Positions 43,182 through 52,462 of a DNA stretch of 64,000 nt are shown here, piece after piece. Under the pieces are notes generated by a model. The model did no database searches. It saw only the letters and a list, made by a program, of their open reading frames with translations, and was not told where the DNA came from. Numbering within the stretch: the first letter of the stretch is position 1; the number at the start of each line of letters is the position of its first letter. A program made the position numbers and the translations under genes. The stretch is taken from positions 1 through 64,000 of the forward strand of contig JACPWG010000101.1 in NCBI GenBank assembly GCA_016197205.1, read 5' to 3'. This stretch comes from Planctomycetota bacterium. Lineage in GTDB: Bacteria > Planctomycetota > MHYJ01 > WSZJ01 > JACPWG01.

Positions 43182-43210
43182 TTGACAGGGCCCAGCTCGC
43201 GTCCTACCCT
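43182..43210 (+). promoter_or_regulatory. predicted promoter of the zinc alcohol dehydrogenase
   Basis: TTGACA (43182-43187, perfect), 17 bases, TACCCT (43205-43210). The leader would be about 75 bases. Confidence 0.55.
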
Positions 43211-43290
43211 GAGCCGCCGCCCCGCTCCGCTCCCCGTGACAGGCGGGTGATCCCGGTCCGGGGCAATTCGCGACACCTGCGAGAGCACCC

Positions 43291-44406
43291 ATGAAAGTCC
43301 GCGCCGCCGTCCTCTTCCAGCCCGGGTCGCCGTTTCGCGTGACGGACCTGGACCTCGCCGAACCGCGGGCCGGCGAGGTGCGCGTGCGCGTGCAGGCCGC
43401 GGGCATCTGCCACAGCGACTGGCACGTGGCCACCGGCGACACGAGGCAGCCGCTGCCGGTGGTCTGTGGACACGAAGGGGCGGGGATCGTCGAGGCGCTC
43501 GGCCCCGACGTGCCCGGCTTCCGGATCGGCGACTTCGTGTCGCTCAACTGGGCGCCTGCATGCGGCGAGTGCTTCTACTGCGCCGGCGGCCGGCCCTGCC
43601 TGTGCGAGCGCACGACGAACGCTGTGTGGGCCGGGACGCTCCTTGACGGCAGCCCGCGCCTGTCCCTGGGCGGAGCGCCGGTCTTCCACTATTGCGCGTT
43701 GGCGTGCTTCGCCGAGCGTTGCGTCGTACCGGCGGGCGCCTGCGTCCCCCTCGACCGGTCGGTCCCGCCGTCCGTGGCCGCGCTCATCGGTTGCGCGGTG
43801 ACGACGGGCGTGGGCGCGGTGATGAACACGGCGCAGGTGCCGCCAGGCGCGAGCGTCGCGGTCTTCGGCGCCGGAGGCGTGGGCCTCTCCATCATCCTGG
43901 GCGCGAAGCTGGCAGGCGCAGCGAGCATCCTGGCCATCGATCGCGTACCGGCGAAGGCGGAGGCCGCCCGCGCGTTCGGCGCGACGGACGCGGTCGCCGG
44001 TACGCCCGACGAACTGGTCCAGGCCGTTCGCGCGCGCACGGCGGGACGCGGCGCCGACTTCGTCTTCGAGGCCGTCGGCGTCCCGGCCGTGCAGGAGCTG
44101 TGCATCGAGGCGGCACGACCTGGCGGCCAGGTCGTCTTCGTCGGCCTGGCACCCATGGGGACGGCTACAAATCTTCCCGGCGCCGTCCTCGTCCGCAAGG
44201 AGCTGACCGTGAAAGGCAGCTACTACGGCACTTGCCGGCCTGCGCGCGACTTCGCGCGCATCGCAGCGTGGTACCGCGAGGGAAGGCTGGACCTGGAGAG
44301 ACTGATCAGCCGCACGTATCGTCTGGACGAAATCAACGAAGCCTATGCCGACATGCTGAGCGGGGCGACCGCGCGCGGGGTGATCGTCTTCCCCGAGGCC
44401 CGCTGA
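43291..44406 (+). CDS. zinc-dependent alcohol dehydrogenase (class III-like MDR)
   Basis: 371 residues, full length. Catalytic zinc ligands: GICHSDWHV (Cys), CGHEGAG (His-Glu) and the later IGCAVTTGVGAV (Cys). Structural zinc: CGECFYCAGGRPCLCE, with four Cys in the right spacing. NAD fold: VFGAGGVGLSIILGAKLAGA then AIDRVPAKAEAARAFGATDA, with Asp at the end of the second strand favouring NAD. The family oxidises alcohols or S-hydroxymethyl-glutathione/mycothiol. The specific substrate is not shown by the sequence. Confidence 0.93.
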   Translation: MKVRAAVLFQPGSPFRVTDLDLAEPRAGEVRVRVQAAGICHSDWHVATGDTRQPLPVVCGHEGAGIVEALGPDVPGFRIGDFVSLNWAPACGECFYCAGGRPCLCERTTNAVWAGTLLDGSPRLSLGGAPVFHYCALACFAERCVVPAGACVPLDRSVPPSVAALIGCAVTTGVGAVMNTAQVPPGASVAVFGAGGVGLSIILGAKLAGAASILAIDRVPAKAEAARAFGATDAVAGTPDELVQAVRARTAGRGADFVFEAVGVPAVQELCIEAARPGGQVVFVGLAPMGTATNLPGAVLVRKELTVKGSYYGTCRPARDFARIAAWYREGRLDLERLISRTYRLDEINEAYADMLSGATARGVIVFPEAR

Positions 44407-44620
44407 GCCGGCAACCGCACCGCCTCGATCGGGGGCGCCCGCGCGGCGGTAGGCTCCTGCCACGCGCACGACTTGACCACGCGCGCGGCAAGCGCGAATC
44501 CGCGTGGCGAAGCCGCGCTCGCCGACCTCGTCCTTGCGCCCGGCCTCCCCGATCCGCTACGACGGGCGGCCGTGCTTGCAGACCGGACATCTGGGCCGCC
44601 TCCGGGCTCCGGCTTTCTGG
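44407..44620. other. convergent intergenic region
   Basis: Between the stops of the alcohol dehydrogenase (+) and the thioredoxin-like gene (-). No gene, T-run terminator or repeat was recognised. Confidence 0.4.
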
Positions 44621-45616
44621 CTACCGATTCACGGCCCCATGGTTGAAGACGTTGGGCAGCAGACCGAGATACGGGTCGTCCAAGTCGCAGTGCAGGACCT
44701 CGCGATAGAGCCTCTTACACAAGTCGCGCGGGGTTGTCACCGGAGTCTCCAAGAGCATCGCGTGCACCTTCGGCATCAGGTCGCGAAGGTTCAGCGCCGT
44801 GTCCGCTTCCAGGAGACTTCGCTCCTCCGGAGAGTGATTGAAGGCCGTCGACGACTCCCGGAAACCGGCCCCGCCGTCTCGAAACGCCGGATTGTCGGTC
44901 CAGTCGCTTGGGTCCACAGGTGCAGGCGCGGCGGGATCGCCCTTTCGTCGAAAGGCCAAGTGGACGGACCTCTCCACGGCCGCCTTCGCGATGGGAGGCC
45001 CGGGCGCCTTGTTGACCTCGACGGCCCCCTCGAGTGCGACCGAGTGGTAGCTCTTGACGACGTACTCGACTCCAGCGTAGCCTGTGCCTCGCGCCAGCAG
45101 CAAGCCGATGCGCATCTGCTCCAGGAAGGCCTCCGGCGTCAAGATCCCTGGAACGACGTGAACGACCTGCCCTGACGGCGTACAGAAATAGAAGGCGATG
45201 TTCCCATTCACCGTCCGCGATACCTGCCGCCCATTCCCAAAGTCGATCGTGACCTTCGGCACCGGCGCAACGCTTTGCCAGGCGCACACGAAACTCGACT
45301 TCAGGGCCTGAACGATGCGACGATCCGAGAACAGCACGGTTCTCGCGAGCCGGGCATTCGTTCAGCAGAATTCGTCGTCGAGCCTTCCGAGGAGCTGCAT
45401 AAGCATGACGGGCGCGCGGTTCACCGTCGCATGCGCCACCGCGGAGTCGAGGTCATTGAACCAGGTGATCCCGTCCGGCGCGCCCCCGTACATGGGACCG
45501 ACCACGGCCCTCTTGGCCACCGGCGCAGCGAGCCCGGCCCTCATCCGGCACCCGAGCGCAACAAAGGCACCGATCAGCGCGAGCAGGGCGATCCTTCGCA
45601 GCACGGCGGTTTGCAT
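44621..45616 (-). CDS. thioredoxin-like lipoprotein/secreted protein with in-frame UGA (candidate selenoprotein)
   Basis: One frame of 331 codons runs from the ATG at 45616 (GGAGG 8-12 bases before) to the stop at 44621, broken only by TGA at 45364-45362 (codon 85). The N-terminus RRIALLALIGAFVALGC is a signal peptide with a possible lipobox Cys. Before the TGA is APVMLMQLLGRLDDEFC; after it the same frame reads TNARLARTVLFSDRRIVQAL, SVAPVPKVTIDFGNGR and VVHVVPGILTPEAFLEQM, a thioredoxin-like layout with the redox Cys at codon 84. The 246 codons after TGA look fully coding. A hairpin 16 bases beyond the TGA fits bacterial SECIS rules. Alternatives: a recent nonsense mutation (from TCA or GGA) or a base-call error. 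Confidence 0.6.
45326..45364 (-). promoter_or_regulatory. UGA codon with candidate bacterial SECIS hairpin
   Basis: Minus strand: TGA (45364-45362), a 16-base spacer, then CGAGAAC-CGTGCT-GTTCTCG (45345-45326), a perfect 7-bp stem with a 6-base loop that has G at its second position. The distance from UGA to loop is 23 bases. Published bSECIS criteria (Zhang and Gladyshev) ask for a loop 16-37 bases after the UGA with G in the first two loop positions; this fits. The hairpin is within the coding sequence. Confidence 0.45.
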
Positions 45617-46198
45617 GTCTCCAGCCTCCAATCGAACTCGGACGTTACTCCGCGAACCGCGCTCACACGGTACAATCCGCGTGCCCCGCGCGAGGCTCCT
45701 TGCCGTCGACACGGAACGCGGGCGCGAACGTGAGGGGAGTCGGGGAGAATGGAGGGCGTGCGTGTGCTGGAGCGGGGCACTGGAGGAGGCCGCGGGTATC
45801 CATTCTGTCTCGGCCCGTATCCGATCGGATACGCCTGCTGGGCGCGGGATCCCTTTGCCGACCTCGCGGAAATGGTGGACCGCCGGGGAAGGGTCGCCGA
45901 GGGGGTGAGGAGGACGGGCCACCGCACACGCCGAACGTCATGAAGGCTGCGTGCAGTTCCTCTTGAGCTGCTCCCGGTCGTAATGCATGCGGGGCGCGTG
46001 ACTCCCTTGGGGAAACACGCGAGAGGCGCGATGACCGAGCGCGCGTGCCGCGGAGCGGTGCGTCAGGGCTGAACCTCGCGCTTGGTCCGAAGCCGGAGGG
46101 ATGACGGCAAAGGAGGGTTGAACGAGTCAGTTCGAAGCCCGAGAGTCCAGTTTGAGCGGAAATCGCCTCTCCAATGGGGCGAAGTTCCCGGCTCGAGA
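45617..46198. other. intergenic, with an 18-bp perfect palindrome
   Basis: No gene is supported. It contains cgtatccgatcggatacg (45816-45833), about 200 bases upstream of the thioredoxin-like start. Confidence 0.45.
45816..45833. promoter_or_regulatory. 18-bp perfect palindrome, possible operator
   Basis: cgtatccgatcggatacg is its own reverse complement without a spacer, the form expected of a dimeric regulator site. No other copy was recognised in the window. Confidence 0.25.
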
Positions 46199-49100
46199 TC
46201 ACTCCTCTCCGGAGGCATCCTGTCCGAGGGCTTTCCCGCCGCAACTCAGTTCCTCGGAGATCCGCCACAACGCGCACACCGCGTCCAGGTGCTCGCGAGA
46301 ACCCGGTTTCGGGGATCGTGCCATGTCGACCAGCGGTTCAACCGGCACGTCTGGTCCGAGCATGCTGAGCGCGCTGATCGCGGAGGAACGAACGCCAGAG
46401 TCGGTGTCGTTTAGGGCAGCCAGCAGGGGTTGCACGGCCTCACGCGCCTTAAGCTCCCCCAACGCCTGGGCGGCAAGAGCCCGATGGGATTCCTCCGGAT
46501 TCTGCAACCTCTCGATCAACGCTGGAATGGAAGCCTCCGGAGCGCTGTCCGCCAGCAAGCCAAAATCTGCAGCCCTCACGAGAACGGGCTCCCACAAAGA
46601 GTCTTTCCGAACGAGAGCAGCGGCTTCCGAGGATGCCTTCGTGAACGCCTCCTCGAGCCGTCTCGATCTAACCTGCGGGTCAAGCTCGAGCAATGCCCTG
46701 GTGAATGCGTCAACACTGTCCTTCGCGAACCGCTCACCAAGCTTCGACGCCCTGCTCTCAGAAATCATTTGCGCTAGGCTTTGAGTCTCTTCCTGCTTTT
46801 CAGGGCGAATCGCAGATGCAAGAACTGACGACGCGAACCTGCCGCCGACCCGGGCGAGCCCGACAACGGTAGACTTTCGGACGTGCGGGTTTCCATCACT
46901 CAGGGCCAGGAGCAACTCCTCCACCGACTCGGGTCGTGCGAGAGTTCCTAGGGCGGTGGCAGCGGCGATGCGTACTCGCTTCTCCGGGTCTCGGAGGCAG
47001 GGGACCAGCTTGCGGAAGTCTCCGGGGAATTTGACCTCACCCAGAGCCAGGGCCCCTCCCGCCCGTGTCTCGGCCTCTTCCGCACCAATCGCGGCCAGGG
47101 CGTGCACGATGATCTCCAATTGTCCGAATCGGCGAACAGCCTGCTTTCCTAAGTCGGCTGTCCCCCGGTCGCTTGAGCCGCAGGTCCGGACGAGAAGGGG
47201 AACCGCTTCAGTCGCCCGCATTTCCCGGATTGCATGGAGGGCGAAGTGCTGCACCAGGGTATCAGATGGATCGGAGGCGACCTGCATCAGAGCCCCGAGT
47301 GCCGATGGGTCGTTGATCTGCCCGAGACTGAGGGCAGCCATGCAGCGCACGCCCGCAGGGTTTTTCAAGTCTCGCAAGATCGCAGACAGGCTTGGAACCG
47401 CACGTTCATCCCTCACCTTGCCCAGCGCTCCGATGACGAACGCTAATCCCTGCCAGGGTCCATCCAGGCGAGACAGGTAAGTATCACCAAGGAGGGTCGC
47501 CAGATTGCTCCCGGCGATTTCGCGAAGCAGGTTTCCCCTGAACCAATCGAACGGCTTTGTCTCGCTCCACTCCAAGAAATCTCCCGCAATTGCCGTCTGC
47601 ATGCCCTTCGGCAGCGCATCCCCCGCCTCCGCGGCCAGGAGCGTCGCGATCGGGATGTGTTTCCGGAGGACCTCCACGATCCACGGGTGTTGCGGACACT
47701 CGGGTCTCTCCCGGATCCGCTGAATGAATCGTCGCACGGCCTCCGGTCGCTTTTGGATCAGGGCCTGATAGCCGATGCCCAGGCGGATCACCTCCAGCCA
47801 GCGCGGGTCGAAGAGTCGCGCCCAGGCCACCTCCTCAAAGCGCTCCTGGGCGTGCAGACCGGCCGCGGCGAAGAACTCCTGGAAGGTCAGGTGAAGGAAA
47901 CCCCATGCACCGGCACCCCGCTCGAGCAGGATTTGGACCTCCTGTCCCGCTCGCTCCAGAAACTTCCGGGCCGCGCGTTCCGCCTCGTCCGGGGAAACCT
48001 CGCTGCGCCCGGAGAGGGACTCCGCCAGCTTCCGGAGGACGAAGGCCTCCGGTGCGACGCCGGCCGGGTAGTGGTGGTGCATCTCCAGAGCAAGGTGGCC
48101 GAGGATCGGCAGCGCATCCTCTTCGTAGGGGATGTCCCGCACGACCTCGCCATGGACCAGGCGCCGAGCGCTCGCCCAGGCCTCGCAGAGCGATCGGGCA
48201 AAGACCTCGTAGGCCTGCACCCGGTGCCGGGGGAGCGTCCCCTCCGCCCGATGGATCAGCGAAAGGGCGGACAGCACGAAGGGGTTTCGCGCGAGCGAGC
48301 CTAGCCGCTGCGACGCCTTGATCGAGGCGAGGAGTTCCCTTGCCTTCTTGCCTGCTGTCATCGGCTGGGGCGCACCGGTCTCCCATTGGAAATAGGCTCG
48401 ATCAAAGGCGACCACGTAGCGCTCAACCTGGACTTCGGACAGCCCCTGCAGGATGACCTCCTCTGCCTCCGGGATCGCTAGCGGCAGGTAGCCCACAGTG
48501 CGTGAAGTGGCAACAAGGCGGTTCTTGCCGCTTTGTACGAGGAATGACTCCAGCCACTGGCGCATCGCGGTGCGCTCGCCTTCACGCACCTCGTCGCACC
48601 CATCGAGCAGAAGCATGCCCTCCCCGGAGGCAAGCCGTTTGCGCAGGAAGGGTAGGACCTGCTCCGCGGGGCCGACGTTGCGCTCGTGGAAGTAGCGGGC
48701 AAGGACCTCTTCGACCGAGCAGGGCCGGCCGTAGCTCGCACGGACGTCGGCCAGGCGGCCGACGCTGACCGGGAGGGGGAGCAGGCGCTCTCCCACGCCG
48801 GTCTCCTGCCCGAGCAAGAACCGCCCCTCCGCCGCGACCACGGCGAGCCATCGAACCAGCGTGGACTTGCCGGACCCTGGGTCGCCAAGCACGACCAGGC
48901 GACGGTGCTCGGCAAGCGCGCGCACGATGGGGAGGGAGGTGCCGGCCAGCTCTTCGATGCAGCCTGGGGCCAACCAGCCGGGGGCATCCCCTTCGGGCGC
49001 GTGCGCTGCGAGAGACGTGGCAGCCGACGCACCCGGGGCCGGCGGCATCGACACGAGCCGCCTGCGCCCCCGAGGGGCCGCCTCCAGTGGGACGAAGACA

Positions 49101-49738
49101 GCTCGCACGTCCAGGTTGGGCGGCTCCTTCCGCGCCAGGCGGAAGCCGACGTAGCGCAAACACCGGATCTCCGGGCCCAAGGCGTACGCGCGAAACGCGG
49201 CCCAAAGGTGATGGTCGGGCTCGAGCGCGAACGTAGCAGGGACTCCGTTCGCCGCGGCGCACGCGGGGAATCCGAAGGCCGGCACGCCGGCCCCGTCGAG
49301 TGCGCCGAGGGGGAAGAGCCGTGCTTGTTCGGCCGGCGGCAGGGCCAGGACCACGTCCTCGCTGACCGCGACCGTGCCTGGGGCGGTGGCCTCCGCAAGC
49401 CGCCCGCACCACCGGACCTCGGGGTGGGCGAGCCGCTCCCGCGCTCCGCGCCAGCTCATCTCCGACACGTGGACGCCGAGCCTGGCGCGGAGGCCGAGTT
49501 CGAACCCAGCGCGTTCCCACATCGCCAGGGCCATCCGGAACGCGGCCAACGGCACGCCGCGTGGCGTCGGGGCGGTGACGAAGAGGAACGCGACGTCCCC
49601 ATCCCAGTCGACAGGTTGAGCTGCGCCGCCGGTTCGAGCGAGGTACTCGACGCCGGCCGTCCAGCGCGCCATCCGGCGGCCCTCGTTGTCGCCTGGCGAC
49701 GTCGCCACACCCTGCTGCGGCTCAGGGCGTGCCGCCAC
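46199..49738 (-). CDS. NACHT-family STAND NTPase with degenerate cyclase-like N-terminus and HEAT repeats
   Basis: 1179 residues from a GTG; an in-frame stop lies ten codons upstream. Residues about 25-160 resemble a class III nucleotide cyclase domain lacking its first strand: DWDGDVAFLF, LRARLGVHVSEMS, CGRLAEATAPGTVAVSEDVV, FPLGALDGAGVPAFGFP. The NACHT core follows: Walker A VVLGDPGSGKSTLVRW (283-298), Walker B GMLLLDGCDEVRE, then RLVATSRTVGYLPLAI, and a winged-helix-like WGFLHLTFQEFFAAAGLHAQ. From about residue 750 HEAT repeats run to the end. Bacterial NACHT proteins of this plan often act in phage defence, with the repeat domain as sensor. It follows an AlbA_2 gene after 77 bases. Confidence 0.85.
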   Translation of the reverse strand: MAARPEPQQGVATSPGDNEGRRMARWTAGVEYLARTGGAAQPVDWDGDVAFLFVTAPTPRGVPLAAFRMALAMWERAGFELGLRARLGVHVSEMSWRGARERLAHPEVRWCGRLAEATAPGTVAVSEDVVLALPPAEQARLFPLGALDGAGVPAFGFPACAAANGVPATFALEPDHHLWAAFRAYALGPEIRCLRYVGFRLARKEPPNLDVRAVFVPLEAAPRGRRRLVSMPPAPGASAATSLAAHAPEGDAPGWLAPGCIEELAGTSLPIVRALAEHRRLVVLGDPGSGKSTLVRWLAVVAAEGRFLLGQETGVGERLLPLPVSVGRLADVRASYGRPCSVEEVLARYFHERNVGPAEQVLPFLRKRLASGEGMLLLDGCDEVREGERTAMRQWLESFLVQSGKNRLVATSRTVGYLPLAIPEAEEVILQGLSEVQVERYVVAFDRAYFQWETGAPQPMTAGKKARELLASIKASQRLGSLARNPFVLSALSLIHRAEGTLPRHRVQAYEVFARSLCEAWASARRLVHGEVVRDIPYEEDALPILGHLALEMHHHYPAGVAPEAFVLRKLAESLSGRSEVSPDEAERAARKFLERAGQEVQILLERGAGAWGFLHLTFQEFFAAAGLHAQERFEEVAWARLFDPRWLEVIRLGIGYQALIQKRPEAVRRFIQRIRERPECPQHPWIVEVLRKHIPIATLLAAEAGDALPKGMQTAIAGDFLEWSETKPFDWFRGNLLREIAGSNLATLLGDTYLSRLDGPWQGLAFVIGALGKVRDERAVPSLSAILRDLKNPAGVRCMAALSLGQINDPSALGALMQVASDPSDTLVQHFALHAIREMRATEAVPLLVRTCGSSDRGTADLGKQAVRRFGQLEIIVHALAAIGAEEAETRAGGALALGEVKFPGDFRKLVPCLRDPEKRVRIAAATALGTLARPESVEELLLALSDGNPHVRKSTVVGLARVGGRFASSVLASAIRPEKQEETQSLAQMISESRASKLGERFAKDSVDAFTRALLELDPQVRSRRLEEAFTKASSEAAALVRKDSLWEPVLVRAADFGLLADSAPEASIPALIERLQNPEESHRALAAQALGELKAREAVQPLLAALNDTDSGVRSSAISALSMLGPDVPVEPLVDMARSPKPGSREHLDAVCALWRISEELSCGGKALGQDASGEE

Positions 49739-49815
49739 GACGATGCCGACCGGGATCGGTCACCCCTCCCCCGCCTCTTCCCACCAGGACTTCCCCGCGG
49801 ACCCCACGAAGCACC

Positions 49816-50991
49816 TCAGGAAGAACGAGGCGAGTAGCGGAGGGTGAGTCGGAAGTGGCCCCCGCCGACCTGAAATTCGGGCTCCAGGAGGCCGCGCTCC
49901 CGCATCAATCGTAGCATGAGCGGAACGCCCATGCCGATGCTCTCTCTCCGATTGAGGAGGTTGAGCATCGTAGCGATCGCGGGGTTGCGTCGCTGCGTGG
50001 ACCCCAGCCGGATGCTGTCGACCGTCAGACGATTGAGCAGCTCCCCGGGGTTCTGCAGCTCCACCCGGTCATCGAACACGAAAATGCAGGTCTGCGAGGC
50101 GGCGCGATAGTCCCGGTGCGTCAGCGCATTGAGCAGCGCCTCTCGGAGCACCTTCGGATGAATGCCCCGCTCTGCGCGAACGGGCCCGGTCACATCCGAC
50201 GGGGAGGGAACGTGCCGCGTCAGGAAGGCCAGCGCCGCATCCAACTGCTGAGGAAGGCGCCCGCCGAGCTCCTTGCGATCCAGAAATTGATCCGTCACGG
50301 CGGTCCCGGGAAAACGGACGACCGTCACCCGGGCGTCCGGCAGCCAACGAACAGGATCCTGCGAAAAAAAGAGTATTCCAGTGACGGTCGGGTTTCCGTT
50401 TTCATCGACGCAATGGAGGGCCCGAAGGTATCGGTCGGCCGCGCTACCCGCATCCTCGGCATCGTAGGCGGCCGTCAAGAACTCCCGGACCGCCGCGGGG
50501 TCCAACGCCTCGAGGCCCGCGTCCCGTACCACGCGTTCGTCGAAGTGATGGTGTTCCGACTGAAGCAGCCTCACTAATTCGTCCCGAGTGGCTTCGCGCG
50601 ACTGCGCGGCATCCCGGACGTAGTAGACGTGCTCCGTCCGGTACGGCTGATCCGGTGAAAACCCGGGAACTTCCACCACCAGAATCGGGAGGCCCCGACA
50701 CTCCAGTTTGGCGACCGTGCAGATGAGGGTCGGGTGGATATTTTGTCGACAGACCTCACTCACTTGACGAAGAAGCGCGTCAGCCTGTTGGGGGGTGCCG
50801 ATGCCCGTCGGAGTCCCATCCGCCTCGACCCCGAGCAGCACATGCCCTCCGCGCGTGTTCGCAAGGGCGGAGATGGCCTTCGCGAGGTCGTGCGGCTTCA
50901 TCCGGAAACCCGAGTGGACAACGCTCTTGAAATCCGCAACGTCGTCTTCGCCGAGGCGGAGCTGCTGCTCCAACTGTTTCGCATTGAGCAC
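49816..50991 (-). CDS. Schlafen AlbA_2 domain protein with RecG-like/HATPase_c_4 C-terminus
   Basis: About 391 residues. The GTG at 50991 has GGAG 9 bases before it; a TTG at 51006 is possible. Residues about 10-120 are an AlbA_2 domain: LGEDDVADFKSVVHSGFRMK, LAKAISALANTRGGHVLLGV, PILVVEVPGFSPDQPYR and YYVRDAAQSREATRDE. The C-terminal half matches the ATPase part of the COG2865 group: VLREALLNALTHRDYRAASQ (N-box like), DDRVELQNPGELLNRLTVDS and GSTQRRNPAIATMLNLLNRR, GMGVPLMLRLMRERGLLEPE. Such proteins are predicted regulators or helicase-related and are frequent in defence islands. It lies between a HEAT gene and the NACHT gene on the same strand. Confidence 0.88.
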   Translation of the reverse strand: MLNAKQLEQQLRLGEDDVADFKSVVHSGFRMKPHDLAKAISALANTRGGHVLLGVEADGTPTGIGTPQQADALLRQVSEVCRQNIHPTLICTVAKLECRGLPILVVEVPGFSPDQPYRTEHVYYVRDAAQSREATRDELVRLLQSEHHHFDERVVRDAGLEALDPAAVREFLTAAYDAEDAGSAADRYLRALHCVDENGNPTVTGILFFSQDPVRWLPDARVTVVRFPGTAVTDQFLDRKELGGRLPQQLDAALAFLTRHVPSPSDVTGPVRAERGIHPKVLREALLNALTHRDYRAASQTCIFVFDDRVELQNPGELLNRLTVDSIRLGSTQRRNPAIATMLNLLNRRESIGMGVPLMLRLMRERGLLEPEFQVGGGHFRLTLRYSPRSS

Positions 50992-51103
50992 GGACACGCT
51001 CTCCAACCCGGGATCGTTGCTATCGCCTGGATCCTAGCCGCCCTCCGGTGCAAGCGCAAGTCTCGCGGCGGAGCCGGTGCGCGGGACCCGACTCGGGTCC
51101 GTG

Positions 51104-52240
51104 TCATCGCAACAGCTCCACCGCGCGCCGGGCCTCGCGTACGACGCTGGCGCGTGGGTCGGAGGCGAAGCGCTCGAGGAGGGCGAGGTCCTCCTCCCGG
51201 CCGTACTCGGACAGAACGGCGAGGGCGCCGATCACCCGCTGCCGCGCCGCGGCCGGGTCAGCGAGAAAAGCCAGGGCCCGTCCCCGGTAATCGAGGGACC
51301 CGACGTGCTCGTAGAGCAGCCGGCGTGCCAGGATGCGGGTGCGCACGTTGACGTCGAACGCGGCCTCCTCCAGCTCCGGTCGCGCGCCGCCCCGGGGGAG
51401 ACGCGCCAGCACGAAGCGCCGGATGGCCGGCGCACGGTCCCGCCCGAGGACCGGCCGGAGGCGGTCGAAGACCTCCGCGGGGACCGGCCTCGACCGCGAC
51501 GCGAGCCGGGCGCAGCGAAGCCGGACGCGGAGCGACGGGTCGGAGAGGGCCGTCCGGAGGACCTGCTCCAGCTCCGACGGGGCCAACACGACCCGGGCCA
51601 GCAGGTCGAGCGCGGCCAATCGGACCTCGACGTCCTTCGGGTCCTGGAGCGCCCGCCGCAAAGAGTCGGGGTGCTCGCGCAGGGTCTCCTCGATCCGGAC
51701 CGCGAGCGCGCGATCGGCGCGCCGCCACGTCTCGAACCGGAGCACGATCGGAAGGCATCGAACAAGGTCCTCCGCGTGCTCCTGCGTCAGCCGGGCCTCG
51801 AGCGTTCGACGGGCGAAGGCCGCGATGCCCGGGACGTGGTCGTTGATGCGGGTCAGCAGGAAACCCATCGACAGGCGGCCGCCATGCACCACCAGCCGGC
51901 GGAGAGCCTTCTCCCGCAGATAGCCGTCGCGCACAGCGGTCGCCACGCCCAGAAGTGCGACGCCCTCCTCGCCGAGCCGCTCGAAGCGTCCCAGGTCGCC
52001 GTCCATCAGGCGGTGGACCTCGTGTCCGGCCGCACGGAACAGTGCCGGGTGCCGTACGGCCCGGTCCAGTTTCGGCAGGTTCCGGATCGGCCCGCGGTCC
52101 AGAAGCCGATGAATGGCCCGGACGGCCATCGGATCGGGCGACTCGCCGAGGGCGCGCGGAAACCACTGACAAACGGCCGCGGCGACGTCGAAGGAACGGA
52201 TGGAGTCGTCCAAGAATTCCCGGGGAGAGGGGACCTTCAT
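51104..52240 (-). CDS. HEAT-repeat protein, function unknown
   Basis: 378 residues, soluble, no signal peptide. The first 100 residues (DDSIRSFDVAAAVCQWFPRA; PKLDRAVRHPALFRAAGHEV) do not match a domain I know. From about residue 100 on, Arg- and Leu-rich helix pairs of HEAT type repeat (VRLAALDLLARVVLAPSELE, VRLRCARLASRSRPVPAEVF, VIGALAVLSEYGREEDLALL). It is the first of three same-strand genes (gaps of 112 and 77 bases) leading to AlbA_2 and NACHT, so it may belong to that cluster. Confidence 0.7.
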   Translation of the reverse strand: MKVPSPREFLDDSIRSFDVAAAVCQWFPRALGESPDPMAVRAIHRLLDRGPIRNLPKLDRAVRHPALFRAAGHEVHRLMDGDLGRFERLGEEGVALLGVATAVRDGYLREKALRRLVVHGGRLSMGFLLTRINDHVPGIAAFARRTLEARLTQEHAEDLVRCLPIVLRFETWRRADRALAVRIEETLREHPDSLRRALQDPKDVEVRLAALDLLARVVLAPSELEQVLRTALSDPSLRVRLRCARLASRSRPVPAEVFDRLRPVLGRDRAPAIRRFVLARLPRGGARPELEEAAFDVNVRTRILARRLLYEHVGSLDYRGRALAFLADPAAARQRVIGALAVLSEYGREEDLALLERFASDPRASVVREARRAVELLR

Positions 52241-52462
52241 GAGACCTTCCCGGACTCCCTGCAGCGGGAGGATGTGCTAGGCGCCCGCGCAAGAATGACT
52301 TCACACTTTCGTGGACCGACCGATGCCTGGGGACGCGGGCCTCCCTCCTTCGCTCGCTCGACGCGAGCTACGGAGCGCAGGCCGGCCCGCGCGCATCGCC
52401 ACGGGAACTGCGACTCGCCGTGACTCGGCTAACGATTGTGCCCGAGATTCGTCAAAGGGCCG

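Noticed and set aside
45362..45364. UGA reassigned to Gly or Trp throughout the genome
   Set aside because: TGA ends many genes at sensible places, including ATGA overlaps at 6945, 23218, 25815 and 57531, so it is a normal stop in this genome.
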